A DNA stretch of 64,000 bases from an uncultured Crocinitomix sp. (lineage in GTDB: Bacteria; Bacteroidota; Bacteroidia; Flavobacteriales_D; Crocinitomicaceae): positions 42,435 through 106,434 of the forward strand of contig CAKZON010000056.1 in NCBI GenBank assembly GCA_937136425.1. Direction: 5' to 3'. The position numbers were made by a program, and so were the translations under genes. This document shows positions 7,593 through 16,488 of the stretch, piece by piece (position 1 is the first letter of the stretch; the number at the start of each line of letters is the position of its first letter). A model generated the notes under the pieces. The model ran no database searches, was not told the origin of the DNA, and saw nothing but the letters and a program-made list of their open reading frames with translations.

Positions 7593-9049
7593 AGACCGTT
7601 AAGAACTTTCGGTAATGCTTTTATAACATCCGTAGTTAATAAACCAATTTTTCCGTTGCGTTCAACAATATAATCACCTGCCAATCCGTGAAAGTACATA
7701 CCGTTTATGGCCGAATTGGCTGCAGAATATCCTTGTGCTAAAAATGAGCCTATAATTCCTGTTAGCGCATCTCCCATACCGGCAGTGGCCATTCCAGAAT
7801 TTCCTGTAGAATTTATATATAAGTCTCCGTTTGGAGTAGTCAATTTAGAATAAGGCCCTTTTTGAATAATATATACGCCATGTTTTTTCGAAAAAGCTTT
7901 TTGTTTCTCTAAAAGTTGTTCAGGAGAATCTGCTGTTCCTATTAATCGCTTTAACTCACCTAAATGTGGAGTTAAAATACTTTCTTTAGGCAAGACATTT
8001 AGAAGTTCGTTATTTTCGGCGAGTAAATTCAATCCATCAGCATCAATAACTATTGGCCCTTCAAATTTAAGAGCAAGTTTTAAAAGCGTTTTACTTCTTT
8101 CATTTTTTCCTAGTCCAGGTCCTATTGCAATGGCTGTTGTCTTTTTGGGTAATTGAGCAGGGTTTTCATCAAACCAAATGGCTTCAGGAAGATTTATTGC
8201 TAATGGAACTAAGGCAGCTTTATTACTAATTAATCCAACATAGCCACATCCCGTTTTGAATGCTGCTTGAGAGCAAAGCAATGCCGCGCCAATCATATTT
8301 CCACTTCCTGCAATTACTGTTAAATAACCTTTTGTTCCTTTAAAAGCAAAATCATTTATGGGGTTTAATGCTATTTCATTTCGATCAACATATGTAGCAA
8401 TTGCGGAATTGGTATACTTGACAGATAAGCCAATGTTTAGAATAGTAAACTGTCCAATATAAGTAGCATATTCAGCAAAGAAAAAGGGCAGTTTAGGAAT
8501 TTGAAAACTGAAGGTAGCATCAGCTTTAATTACAGCATTGAAACTATTATGTTCATTACTTGCTAGGTACAAACCACTTGGTAGGTCAATGGATACAACT
8601 GGAGTTGAGCACTTGTTTATTTGCGCTACAACTGTTGCGAGCCAATTTTCAATTGGGCGATCTAGTCCTGCTCCAAAAAGACAATCAACAATTAGATCGC
8701 TATTTAGCTCTAAATTATCTTCTTCGGCAATGTGATTAACTCTGACATTGTCTGGCAAGCGTTTTAAGTTTGTAACGAAGTCTTGACTGGATTGATTTGT
8801 ATATTCACAAATATAGACAGTGACTTTGTAATCTCGTGTTGCAAGGATGCGTGCAATAGCCAATCCATCCCCTCCATTATTTCCTTTTCCGCAAATGAGT
8901 GTAATAGATTCAAAAATAAATGAACCAATTAACCTTTTACAGCAAGCAATCGCCGCTCGTTCCATTAAATTGATGGAAGAAATAGGTTCATGTTTAATGG
9001 TGTAAGCGTCCCATTCTTTTATCTCATTTGGTCCATAAATCAAACTCAT
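7589..9049 (-). CDS. nnrD: Bifunctional NAD(P)H-hydrate epimerase / ADP-dependent NAD(P)H-hydrate dehydratase
   Basis: 486 residues. It repairs hydrated, inactive NAD(P)H: the N-terminal NnrE domain (about 1-210, motif CGKGNNGGDGLAIARILA) interconverts R and S epimers, and the C-terminal NnrD domain (about 225-486, with GPGLGKN and the active-site stretch GNSGMATAGMGDALTGIIGS) dehydrates S-NAD(P)HX using ADP. This fusion is common in bacteria. The ATG overlaps the coaE stop by four bases, so the two are translationally coupled; the 3' end meets the convergent barrel gene. Confidence 0.96.
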   Translation of the reverse strand: MSLIYGPNEIKEWDAYTIKHEPISSINLMERAAIACCKRLIGSFIFESITLICGKGNNGGDGLAIARILATRDYKVTVYICEYTNQSSQDFVTNLKRLPDNVRVNHIAEEDNLELNSDLIVDCLFGAGLDRPIENWLATVVAQINKCSTPVVSIDLPSGLYLASNEHNSFNAVIKADATFSFQIPKLPFFFAEYATYIGQFTILNIGLSVKYTNSAIATYVDRNEIALNPINDFAFKGTKGYLTVIAGSGNMIGAALLCSQAAFKTGCGYVGLISNKAALVPLAINLPEAIWFDENPAQLPKKTTAIAIGPGLGKNERSKTLLKLALKFEGPIVIDADGLNLLAENNELLNVLPKESILTPHLGELKRLIGTADSPEQLLEKQKAFSKKHGVYIIQKGPYSKLTTPNGDLYINSTGNSGMATAGMGDALTGIIGSFLAQGYSAANSAINGMYFHGLAGDYIVERNGKIGLLTTDVIKALPKVLNGL

Positions 9050-9633
9050 AGTTTTAATTTATCGATTAATTCTATGACCTGAGGAATAAGCATTGATGCG
9101 TTATCATTGTTGATTAAATGGTCTGCTAATTTTTCTTTTTGCGAATCTGACCATTGTTTGTTCATGCGCTCTAGAACAGCATCTTTGGAAATATTATCTC
9201 TTTGCATCACACGCTCAATTCGAACAGCTTCAGGAGCAACTACCAATACATTCGCATCATATAATTTATAGGCACCAGTTTCAAATAATATGGCGGCCTC
9301 GTTAAATACTAAGTCTGTAGTTTGTTCAGATGCCCAGTCAGCAAATGCTTTACGCACCGCTGGGTGTACTATTTCATTTATAGCACTCAATAATTTTTGA
9401 TCGTTAAATATTTTGTCCGAGATGTATGGACGATTCAGTTCATTATTAAGATAAGCTTCATCCCCAAAAACAGCCCGCATTTTATTCTTGGCATTATTGT
9501 CAGTGTTGAGGATATTCTTTGCTGCCTTATCCGAATAAAAAACGGGATAACCCATGGCATGAATGATACTGCAAACAATTGATTTTCCAGCACCGATACC
9601 ACCGGTTATCCCGATCAGTTTTTTACTACTCAA
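9046..9633 (-). CDS. coaE: Dephospho-CoA kinase
   Basis: 195 residues, normal length. Phosphorylates dephospho-CoA at the 3'-OH, the last step of coenzyme A synthesis. P-loop GITGGIGAGKS is at residues 7-17, followed by the conserved FYSDKAAKNIL substrate loop; EAAILFETGAYKLYDANVLV and RVMQRDN complete the nucleotide-binding fold. It starts 2 bp after the SiaC-like gene's stop and overlaps nnrD by 4 bp, placing it inside a four-gene operon. Confidence 0.96.
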   Translation of the reverse strand: MSSKKLIGITGGIGAGKSIVCSIIHAMGYPVFYSDKAAKNILNTDNNAKNKMRAVFGDEAYLNNELNRPYISDKIFNDQKLLSAINEIVHPAVRKAFADWASEQTTDLVFNEAAILFETGAYKLYDANVLVVAPEAVRIERVMQRDNISKDAVLERMNKQWSDSQKEKLADHLINNDNASMLIPQVIELIDKLKL

Positions 9634-9635
9634 GG

Positions 9636-10019
9636 TTAAATTTCTTCTACCTCAATCATTTCAAAAGGTAGATTGATTATCGCTTGATAATCTTCCCCTG
9701 CTTCTGCCATATCTTCGTCATCCTCTTCAAAATACCAGTTTACTTTAACTTCAGTATCTTGTTTGTTAAGTGATTCTAATTGCTTGAACAAGTCAAGAAT
9801 ACACTTAGACGAAGAAGTATTGAAATACTCAAGCTTCACATCCACAATTGTGGAAGATTTAGGGCTTGTTGCATACGAATCTATCCAGTCGTTAAGTGGT
9901 TTATAAAACTCAATTGAATTTTCAGGAATTGATCTTCCTTTTAATTCAAGGGTTCCGTCAGCCGAATTAAAATTCACCGTTGGTGTTTTTGCTGATCCTT
10001 CCAAATTTAAATTTTCCAT
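9636..10019 (-). CDS. SiaC-family (DUF1987) regulatory phosphoprotein
   Basis: 127 residues, whole-domain length. SiaC proteins are small partner-switching phosphoproteins: the SiaB kinase phosphorylates a threonine, a PP2C phosphatase (SiaA) removes it, and the unphosphorylated form binds an output protein. Visible family features are TPTVNFNSADGTLELKGRS, PENSIEFYKPLNDWI and VKLEYFNTSSSKCILDLF, where the Thr/Ser run is the expected phosphosite. The acidic loop EEDDEDMAEAGEDY precedes the last strand. It lies 11 bp after the SiaB-like kinase and 2 bp before coaE. Confidence 0.88.
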   Translation of the reverse strand: MENLNLEGSAKTPTVNFNSADGTLELKGRSIPENSIEFYKPLNDWIDSYATSPKSSTIVDVKLEYFNTSSSKCILDLFKQLESLNKQDTEVKVNWYFEEDDEDMAEAGEDYQAIINLPFEMIEVEEI

Positions 10020-10030
10020 ACTACTTTTTA

Positions 10031-10579
10031 TTACTCTTCAATTTTAACCGATAGGCTAAAAAAGGTTAAATTATCGTTGATCGAAGAAAAATCGTAATTC
10101 AATTTTTTACCTGATTTTCTTGCGATATCTATCATGCCCAAACCTGCAGTTCCTTTTGCTGACATAGTGCCCTCATTTAAAACCTGCTTATAATAAGCTT
10201 TGAGTTCTTCTTTCGTCATCCCGTTAATGAGATCTAATTTGTTACGCAAGCTATCCACATCCTTAGGCTTCATATAATTGCCTGTGGTAATGGTGTAGGT
10301 AGACACCGTTTTTGCAATCATAAAAAGAGAATTCAACTCATTTTGATCCGTTTCCTGGTCGTCAATATCCTCATCAATATGATGATAAAGATTTTGCAAA
10401 CATTCGACTAAAACATTGAATACTTTTTTTTTGATTTTTGGACGCTCTTCAAAACGCTCCATTTTAGACTCCATGATTTGCAGGATAGTTGTAAGCAACT
10501 CAGAGGTCATCATTCCTTTAAAGGACAGAATTACATTCCGTTCTTCAAGCTGCTTATATATATCATAAATCTTAGTCAC
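10031..10579 (-). CDS. SiaB-family protein kinase
   Basis: 182 residues from the GTG at 10579. An in-frame ATG at 10654 exists, but a -7 box (TATATTTG on this strand, 10601-10608) lies between them, so the longer form would begin upstream of its own promoter; the GTG reads naturally as MTKIYDIYKQLEERN. The family is a GHKL-like kinase: NVILSFKGMMTSELLTTIL, then the N-box-like helix KKVFNVLVECLQNLYHHID, and the late glycine turn GTAGLGMIDIARKSG. It would phosphorylate the SiaC-like protein encoded 11 bp downstream. Confidence 0.85.
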   Translation of the reverse strand: MTKIYDIYKQLEERNVILSFKGMMTSELLTTILQIMESKMERFEERPKIKKKVFNVLVECLQNLYHHIDEDIDDQETDQNELNSLFMIAKTVSTYTITTGNYMKPKDVDSLRNKLDLINGMTKEELKAYYKQVLNEGTMSAKGTAGLGMIDIARKSGKKLNYDFSSINDNLTFFSLSVKIEE

Positions 10580-10600
10580 GCACAATTTGGCTGATAGGAG

Positions 10601-10608
10601 CAAATATA
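10601..10608 (-). promoter_or_regulatory. -7 promoter box TATATTTG for the SiaB-SiaC-coaE-nnr operon
   Basis: Exact TAnnTTTG match on the minus strand, 21 bp before the GTG at 10579. It decides the start of the kinase gene. Confidence 0.5.
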
Positions 10609-10756
10609 TAAAATTAATGGTCGAAAAAAAGGATATGGGAATAATTTTTAGCAAGTTACACCTTTCAATCTGCTAATCACGTGCTTGGTACATAAATTAT
10701 CTCAGATTAATAGGACATAATTTTATGGAGAGGAAAGCTTTCATTTGAGTTACACT

Positions 10757-10785
10757 TTGTATTACAATAAAACGTTGTATTTTTG
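10757..10785 (+). promoter_or_regulatory. Complete Bacteroidota promoter TTG-N18-TATTTTTG
   Basis: TTG at 10757-10759 and TATTTTTG at 10778-10785, spacing 18, matching the -33/-7 consensus of Bacteroidota housekeeping promoters. The ATG of the methyltransferase gene follows after 20 bp. Confidence 0.65.
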
Positions 10786-10805
10786 CAACAAAAAATCAAC
10801 GGTTA

Positions 10806-11537
10806 ATGAAGGAGTGGTTTGAGTCGTGGTTTGACACCCCATACTATCATATTCTGTACAAAAATAGAGATCATTCAGAGGCTGAATTATTCATCCGAAA
10901 TCTTTTTGGTGAACTTAATACGTCAGTAGGAAGTAAGGTCTTGGATTTGGCTTGTGGAAAAGGGCGTCATGCTATTTTTGTCAATTCTTTGGGGTATGAT
11001 ACTACAGGAGTTGATTTATCACAAGAAAGCATTGAAAAGGCAAAGTTAAGTGCATCAGATTCGTTACATTTTTTTCAGCATGATATGCGCGAGCCTATTC
11101 AAAACACTAAATTTGATTTAGTCCTTAATTTATTCACAAGTTTTGGATATTTTGAGGATAAAAGTCATAATGAAAAAATGCTTACTTCTATCCATACTTA
11201 TTTAGAAGATAATGGCCGATTAGTAATTGACTTTTTTAATGCTGAAAAAGTGCTGAGTGAATTAGTAGTGTCTGAGAATAAGTCAATTGACGGAATTTTA
11301 TTTGAAATATCAAAAACGGTAGAAAATGGAGCTATTGTTAAGGATATTCGCTTTGAAGATGAGGGAGAAGAATTTCATTTTCAAGAGCGAGTACAAGCCT
11401 TAAGTATTTCAGATTTTGAAGTCATGTTGGAGCGAACAAATTTTGAGATTGAAGCGAGTTATGGTAGCTATGATTTAACAGACTATAATTCAGATTCAGA
11501 GCGATTGATAATAGTAGCAAAAAAGGTGAAGAAATGA
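10806..11537 (+). CDS. Class I SAM-dependent methyltransferase
   Basis: 243 residues. The Rossmann-like core has motif I KVLDLACGKGRHAIFVNSLG (about 44-63), the acidic end of strand 2 TGVDLSQ, and motif II/III FDLVLNLFTSFGYFED. A lid of about 80 residues follows before the last strand RLIIVAKK. The substrate is not evident; the family includes enzymes acting on small molecules and lipids. It overlaps the ZIP transporter gene by 4 bp (ATGA), so the two form an operon. Confidence 0.88.
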   Translation: MKEWFESWFDTPYYHILYKNRDHSEAELFIRNLFGELNTSVGSKVLDLACGKGRHAIFVNSLGYDTTGVDLSQESIEKAKLSASDSLHFFQHDMREPIQNTKFDLVLNLFTSFGYFEDKSHNEKMLTSIHTYLEDNGRLVIDFFNAEKVLSELVVSENKSIDGILFEISKTVENGAIVKDIRFEDEGEEFHFQERVQALSISDFEVMLERTNFEIEASYGSYDLTDYNSDSERLIIVAKKVKK

Positions 11538-12244
11538 ATGTAACCCTTCAATTAATTCTATTTCTGTTTTCAGTAATACTGGGAGGATTATTGGTTGAGT
11601 TTTTTAAAAAATCGGCAAGCATAAAATTGTTGCTTTCTTTTAGTGGGGGCTTTTTGCTGACAATTATTTTCACTCATATTTTGCCAGAATCCTATGCGCA
11701 AATTGAGTATACGGGCTTTTTTATTCTGGTAGGATTCTTTTTGCAATTAGTTTTAGAGTATTTTTCAAAAGGTGCCGAGCATGGGCATACACATGTGCAC
11801 AACAATGTAGCAAGTCATTTTCCAATTGCAATATTTTTAAGTTTAAGCGTTCATGCTTTTATAGAGGCAATCCCGTTAAATCATGGTTTACATCACCATC
11901 ATCATGAGCATGGTTTGAATGATTTGTATTGGGGGGTGTTTATTCATAAAATCCCTGTCGCTATTGCACTAAAAACAATTTTAGACGCTTCAGGTGTTTC
12001 TAAACGAAATTCATGGATCTATCTGATTATATTTGGATTAACAGCTCCATTAGGTTTAATTTTTGGAGAAGTGGTAATGGCAAACTTTGAAGTGTCTTTA
12101 TCTTGGTTGTTGGCAACTGCAATTGGAATGTTTTTCCATGTTTCAACCACTATTATATTCGAATCGTCAGAAGGACATAAGATTAATATCTTAAAATTAC
12201 TATCTATTTTAGCTGGATTCGGAGTGGGAATCGCAATTGGTTAA
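11534..12244 (+). CDS. ZIP-family divalent metal transporter
   Basis: 236 residues with about eight membrane helices. The His-rich variable loop (AEHGHTHVHNN) sits between helices 3 and 4, and a second one (NHGLHHHHHEHG) follows the metal-site helix. The transport helix has the ZIP pattern HAFIEAIPL (H and E ligands) and its partner HKIPVAIAL. ZIP proteins import Zn2+ or Fe2+ across the inner membrane. Translationally coupled to the methyltransferase before it; no metal-responsive operator is visible. Confidence 0.9.
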   Translation: MNVTLQLILFLFSVILGGLLVEFFKKSASIKLLLSFSGGFLLTIIFTHILPESYAQIEYTGFFILVGFFLQLVLEYFSKGAEHGHTHVHNNVASHFPIAIFLSLSVHAFIEAIPLNHGLHHHHHEHGLNDLYWGVFIHKIPVAIALKTILDASGVSKRNSWIYLIIFGLTAPLGLIFGEVVMANFEVSLSWLLATAIGMFFHVSTTIIFESSEGHKINILKLLSILAGFGVGIAIG

Positions 12245-12308
12245 AATCAATCCTATTTACATTACATTTTTCGTCTATAAAGGAAGATGTGTTTTCTTAA
12301 ATTCTGCG

Positions 12309-12316
12309 TAAATTTG
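12309..12316 (+). promoter_or_regulatory. -7 promoter box TAAATTTG for the peroxiredoxin gene
   Basis: Exact TAnnTTTG match, 36 bp before the ATG at 12353. No clear -33 element. Confidence 0.45.
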
Positions 12317-12352
12317 TACCAAATTTGATTTTTAATTTAAAACAATAAAATA

Positions 12353-12985
12353 ATGGGAGTATTAGTAGGTAAAAAAGCACCAGTTTTTTCTGCACCAGCA
12401 GTAGTAAATGGTGGCGAAGTTGTAAATGACTTTTCATTGGAGCAATTTTTAGGTAAAAATGAAGTGATTTTATTCTTTTACCCAAAAGATTTTACGTTTG
12501 TATGCCCAAGTGAATTACACGCTTTTCAATCTAAATTAGGAGAGTTTGAAAAAAGAGGTGTAAAGATTGTAGCTTGTTCAACAGATACAGAAGAATCTCA
12601 TTGGGGATGGTTGCAAATGTCAAAAAATGACGGTGGGATCAAAGGTGTTACTTATCCAATCATTGCAGATACCAATAAAACAATTGCTGATGCATATGAC
12701 GTATTGTTAGGAGAGTATGATTATGATTTAGAAGGTCGTTTAATCGCTTCTGATACAATGATTGCTTACCGTGGACTTTTCTTAATTGACAAGAACGGAG
12801 TAGTTCGTCACCAAATTGTTAATGATTTACCATTAGGTAGAAACGTTGATGAAGCAATTAGAATGGTTGATGCATTGCAGTTCACTGAGGAGCATGGAGA
12901 AGTTTGTCCAGCAAACTGGAGTAGTGGTGATGAAGGAATGACTGCTACACATGACGGTGTTGCTGATTATTTAGCAAAAAACTAG
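12353..12985 (+). CDS. Typical 2-Cys peroxiredoxin (AhpC/Prx type)
   Basis: 210 residues. Reduces hydrogen and organic peroxides in the cytoplasm. The peroxidatic Cys lies in FYPKDFTFVCPSE (about residue 51) with its Pro/Thr partners, and the resolving Cys in HGEVCPANW (about 183) near the C-terminus, which makes it a typical 2-Cys enzyme. The tail after this motif (DEGMTATHDGVADYL) continues as in sensitive eukaryotic-like Prx. Single gene with its own terminator. The electron donor (thioredoxin or AhpF-like) is not encoded nearby. Confidence 0.95.
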   Translation: MGVLVGKKAPVFSAPAVVNGGEVVNDFSLEQFLGKNEVILFFYPKDFTFVCPSELHAFQSKLGEFEKRGVKIVACSTDTEESHWGWLQMSKNDGGIKGVTYPIIADTNKTIADAYDVLLGEYDYDLEGRLIASDTMIAYRGLFLIDKNGVVRHQIVNDLPLGRNVDEAIRMVDALQFTEEHGEVCPANWSSGDEGMTATHDGVADYLAKN

Positions 12986-13007
12986 TTCAGATTAACTTTT
13001 TTAGAAG

Positions 13008-13037
13008 CGCCGAGGAATTTTTTCTCGGCGTTTTTTG
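13008..13037 (+). terminator. Rho-independent terminator after peroxiredoxin gene
   Basis: Stem CGCCGAG (13008-13014) pairs with CTCGGCG (13024-13030), followed by six Ts. Confidence 0.88.
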
Positions 13038-13116
13038 TTTAACCCAACGATTTATAGTTAGTTTACGTAATTATTCTAGAACCCTTGTTGTAATTAACCC
13101 GTCAATATTTTGAATC

Positions 13117-13833
13117 ATGTCAAAACTTAATCTGCTGTTAGTAGTGCTTTTAATTGTGTCACAGTCCTGTAAAAAGGATGTAACTCCTCATCCTTTAGTT
13201 GATGATGAGGTTACTTTTGCAGGGGAATATGATATTCAAACTTATTCTAAAATGTACTCTACTTTTGACTTTGTAGATTCTTATTTCAGAGAAGTATCAG
13301 TTGAGGGAAGCACAGGAATCGATTATCGCAAGACAACAGAAGCACCTGATTCTGGAGGAGGTGCAGGTGAAACTACAGAGATTACATATAGCGTTGAGGT
13401 AATAGAAAATAACTTTATGATTTCTAACGACTATAACTGGGTGTTGAATTATAATGTTAAGTTAACGACAGAAGGGGAGACTTTAACTGAAATTGCGCAT
13501 CAAGAATTAATGCAGGCCGGAACTTTTGCTATCATGCCGCCAGTTTTTGGTGAAGAGTTTGATTTTAGATTACGACTTAATTTTGAGTCGACAGATTGTA
13601 GTATTCTCAAAGAATATTTTGATGCTGACGGAGAGTTGTACGCAGAAATTGAATTGCCTCCAAATCATGAAAACTCATATAGCGTTAGAAATTTTGTCGA
13701 TTTTAATGTTGTCTTAGAAGAAGGAAATCTTACTATGAGTTATATTGATATAGGTAACCTTGTAGAAGATTATTCGAATAATACCTATTTGATAAACGAA
13801 GGACAAGTTAGTCTACTACTTCAGTTGAAGTAA
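13117..13833 (+). CDS. Lipoprotein of unknown function
   Basis: 238 residues. Signal peptide with lipobox VSQSC (Cys at residue 18) followed by KKD, so probably a Bacteroidota lipoprotein with a charged export signal. The body is acidic and beta-rich; a Ser/Gly/Thr stretch at about 84-94 (DSGGGAGETTE) separates two parts. No catalytic motif is recognised. The 3' end overlaps that of the convergent EI24-type gene by 26 bp, leaving no room for a terminator between them. Confidence 0.75.
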   Translation: MSKLNLLLVVLLIVSQSCKKDVTPHPLVDDEVTFAGEYDIQTYSKMYSTFDFVDSYFREVSVEGSTGIDYRKTTEAPDSGGGAGETTEITYSVEVIENNFMISNDYNWVLNYNVKLTTEGETLTEIAHQELMQAGTFAIMPPVFGEEFDFRLRLNFESTDCSILKEYFDADGELYAEIELPPNHENSYSVRNFVDFNVVLEEGNLTMSYIDIGNLVEDYSNNTYLINEGQVSLLLQLK

Positions 13834-14575
13834 CAATTTCTTGTTTTTCATTAGGAGGTAAACTATTGTAATACATTTTAGAAGCCGTAATCGCTAATAA
13901 ATGTGGAAGCACAGCAATGGCAGCTGCGTATAACATGATTAGCCCCGTTTTTTGTGGTAAGTAGATTCCTAAATTAAATATAAGTCCTAAAAGAATACAG
14001 GCCATCCAGTTTTTACGTGCATATCGCCAACTATTTTTTGAATTAACTTCTTCCAGTTCCAATCCAAAATCAAAGAATGAAAAACCTACAAAAAAAGCTA
14101 TGTTCATGATACTAGCTATTTCATAAAAGCGATCTCCAAGTATAAATGAGAGGAGCCAAAGCAATATTCCCAACCCAATTTGCATTAAGAAACCGAATAA
14201 TAAAATAACAATCATTCTACGCAGTGAACGCATGAAAACAGATACGGAAAAACCAATCTTTTTACCGGTTATGTCTTCTCGTACCTTTTCTGCAAAATAG
14301 GAGTTTATGGGGGACAATAAAACTAAAATGAAAAATTCAAAAACCATGAAAGAAATGAATCCGAAAAAGGTTTTTGAAGAAGAAACGAGCCAACCAATTA
14401 CCCACCAGTCTTCCATAAATGAAACACCGTTACCCAAATAGCTACCTCCTGAAAAAAGAAGATAAAACAGGATGGATAAGATGATTGCTGGCACAAAATA
14501 ACCATAGAGTTTTTGTTGATGAACAAGTTTTAAAGCGTAACTAAAACCATTGGTAAATGAGGTGATTGTTTTCAT
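13808..14575 (-). CDS. EI24/CysZ-like integral membrane protein
   Basis: 255 residues with about five to six membrane helices (e.g. YFVPAIILSILFYLLFSG, FISFMVFEFFILVLLSPI, IVILLFGFLMQIGLGILLWL). The conserved LLSPINSYFAEKVREDITG after helix 2 is the EI24/CysZ family hallmark; CysZ is a sulfate channel in Proteobacteria, but the role in Bacteroidota is not established. The gene starts immediately after the pirin gene (4-bp overlap), and its 3' end overlaps the convergent lipoprotein gene by 26 bp. Confidence 0.82.
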   Translation of the reverse strand: MKTITSFTNGFSYALKLVHQQKLYGYFVPAIILSILFYLLFSGGSYLGNGVSFMEDWWVIGWLVSSSKTFFGFISFMVFEFFILVLLSPINSYFAEKVREDITGKKIGFSVSVFMRSLRRMIVILLFGFLMQIGLGILLWLLSFILGDRFYEIASIMNIAFFVGFSFFDFGLELEEVNSKNSWRYARKNWMACILLGLIFNLGIYLPQKTGLIMLYAAAIAVLPHLLAITASKMYYNSLPPNEKQEIVTSTEVVD

Positions 14576-15447
14576 AGTTCATTTTCTATTAAAATTCCCA
14601 TTTTTCCCATCTGGTAATCTCGCATGGCTTCCATAATTTCTGTTTGTGTATTCATGACAAATGGTCCATGTTTAGTTACTTCTTCGCCAATTGGTAACCC
14701 TGATAAAATTAAAAATGAAGCATCTGTAGTAAAGTCCAATGAAATACTTTCTCCTTGGTTGTCATAAACAACAAGTGTTTCTTGATTAACCAAATCACTT
14801 TCATTTGATTTATACGCCCCATTAATTAAATAGCACATTGCACTGTGTCCAGAGGGAATTTCAATTTCGCATTTACCATTGGCAGATGCGGTCCCCCATA
14901 ACACAAGCAATTCACTTTGTGCAATTGAAGTAATGGTTTTGTTTTTATAAGTACCCGTAACCAGCTTTAAATTTACTTTTTGATCTGTTGATTGAATAAG
15001 AGGCATGTTCGATTCGCCTAAATGCAAATAGGAGGGAACAATCATTTTTTTATTGGCAGGACTATTAATCCAAAGTTGAACAATTTCTTGTTTTCCTCCT
15101 ACAGATGCTATGTATGCAGAAGGGCGTTCACTATGAATAATTCCCATTCCAGCATGCATCCATTGTACCTCACCGCTTTTAGCTACTTGGCTGTTTCCCC
15201 TGCTGTCTCTATGGTGAATTTCTCCTTCAATTATAAAAGTAACAGGTGAAAAGCCACGGTGAGGATGCGGACCAACTCCTTGTTGAAGCGGCTCACGTTT
15301 TTTGACGGCTTTAAATTTAGCATGGTGCAAAAGCAAAAACGGGTCAACTTGGTCAATTCCTTTGAGTGGTAAGGCCTGTTTTAATGGGAGTCCGCCCATG
15401 TCAATTGTTTCAGCAGGCAGTATATATTTAATTAATTTATGATTCAT
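14572..15447 (-). CDS. Pirin-family bicupin protein
   Basis: 291 residues from the ATG at 15447; an upstream in-frame TTG at 15462 is less likely. The N-terminal cupin carries the pirin metal motif GPHPHRGFSPVTFIIEGEI (His, His and Glu ligands) followed by HHRDSRGNSQ; the region GEVQWMHAGMGIIHSE is also diagnostic. The C-terminal cupin (about 180-285) lacks metal ligands, as usual. Pirins are iron-binding; some are quercetinases and others redox-sensing cofactors. Overlaps the downstream membrane-protein gene by 4 bp. Confidence 0.92.
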   Translation of the reverse strand: MNHKLIKYILPAETIDMGGLPLKQALPLKGIDQVDPFLLLHHAKFKAVKKREPLQQGVGPHPHRGFSPVTFIIEGEIHHRDSRGNSQVAKSGEVQWMHAGMGIIHSERPSAYIASVGGKQEIVQLWINSPANKKMIVPSYLHLGESNMPLIQSTDQKVNLKLVTGTYKNKTITSIAQSELLVLWGTASANGKCEIEIPSGHSAMCYLINGAYKSNESDLVNQETLVVYDNQGESISLDFTTDASFLILSGLPIGEEVTKHGPFVMNTQTEIMEAMRDYQMGKMGILIENEL

Positions 15448-15598
15448 TTCAATTTTTACCAACGCATTGTGTGTTTTTTGCGTTATTAATATAAAGATAG
15501 AAAAGATTGATTATTATCCCTGCAAGCACAACCAAAGGTTGTTCAAAGCGATCAATTTCGAATCAATTTAGCCCGCCTGTATTATAAATAAAAAGTGA

Positions 15599-16351
15599 AT
15601 GACAAGAAGAAGTTGTGTGTTAGTGTTGTTGGTGCCGTTTTTTTTAACAAACTGCGGAGAAAAGGTTCTGGAATGTGAGATTTGTGGTGATTTTGAGGTG
15701 GTTAATTTTTCTAAAAATGAATTAAACTCAACTGACAATGATGCTGTTTCTATCAGAAGGAATTTAAGTTTAAATGAATTTGATGGGGAGGATTATTACA
15801 CTATTTGGTCTTGGGACGAGCAAAAGCCAGATTCCTCTTGGACCGAAAACATGCAAAAGAATCTTGAAATTATAAAAAGTAGTTTATCAATTGCAGAAGA
15901 TGGAACTTGGTCTTGGTTGTTAATAGCAGAAGAGACTTTTCAAAGTAGCCCTTATTTTGGAAATGCAAAATATCGGGTTAATAAAGAATATAATGAAACA
16001 GGCAAATGGACCTATTTGAATCCTTGTCAACAATATATTGGGTTAGAATTGGAAAAAACGGTTTTAAATAATGAAGTAGTAATGTTGGATCAAAGTAATC
16101 CGAATCAAATACTTGAAAAATGGCCTGTTTCAACTCAGGAAAAAATAAGTATAACAGAATCCAAACGACAATTTCATGTGACTCGGTCAGATGATTTAGA
16201 AAATCATTTAACGTTAGAATCGGTTGAAGAAAACAAAACAGTGAATTTAGAAACCATTTGTGATGCTTCTTATGGTTTAACTCAAGGCAATATAATGCTG
16301 ACACTTACAGAACAAAAAGAGCAAGGGAAATTAGCTTCAAAAATGAAATAA
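15599..16351 (+). CDS. Lipoprotein of unknown function
   Basis: 250 residues. Signal peptide with lipobox LTNC (Cys at about residue 19, then GEK). The next 15 residues hold two more cysteines (ECEICGD) that could form a disulfide. The rest is acidic and beta-rich, with WTYLNPCQQYIGLELEK around residue 137 and further Cys near 222. Similar in style to Bacteroidota lipocalin-like lipoproteins that measure a change from a reference state, but no named family is recognised. Single gene. Confidence 0.72.
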   Translation: MTRRSCVLVLLVPFFLTNCGEKVLECEICGDFEVVNFSKNELNSTDNDAVSIRRNLSLNEFDGEDYYTIWSWDEQKPDSSWTENMQKNLEIIKSSLSIAEDGTWSWLLIAEETFQSSPYFGNAKYRVNKEYNETGKWTYLNPCQQYIGLELEKTVLNNEVVMLDQSNPNQILEKWPVSTQEKISITESKRQFHVTRSDDLENHLTLESVEENKTVNLETICDASYGLTQGNIMLTLTEQKEQGKLASKMK

Positions 16352-16445
16352 TTTTCTATTCTAATGAAGTAAAAAGGTGAAAAGAGCAGTTATTTCACCG
16401 TTAATATCCTGTTGAAAACTCCTTGTATGAGTGCTAAAATAAATG

Positions 16446-16460
16446 GCTATCTTAGATAGC
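16446..16460. promoter_or_regulatory. Dyad in the dnaE upstream region
   Basis: GCTATC-TTA-GATAGC, perfect 6-bp arms, 28 bp before the dnaE start. A second hairpin (GGTGAAA/TTTCACC, 16376-16399) lies farther upstream and may end the previous transcript. Confidence 0.25.
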
Positions 16461-16488
16461 TCATATTTTACACGAATAATTCGCTTGA

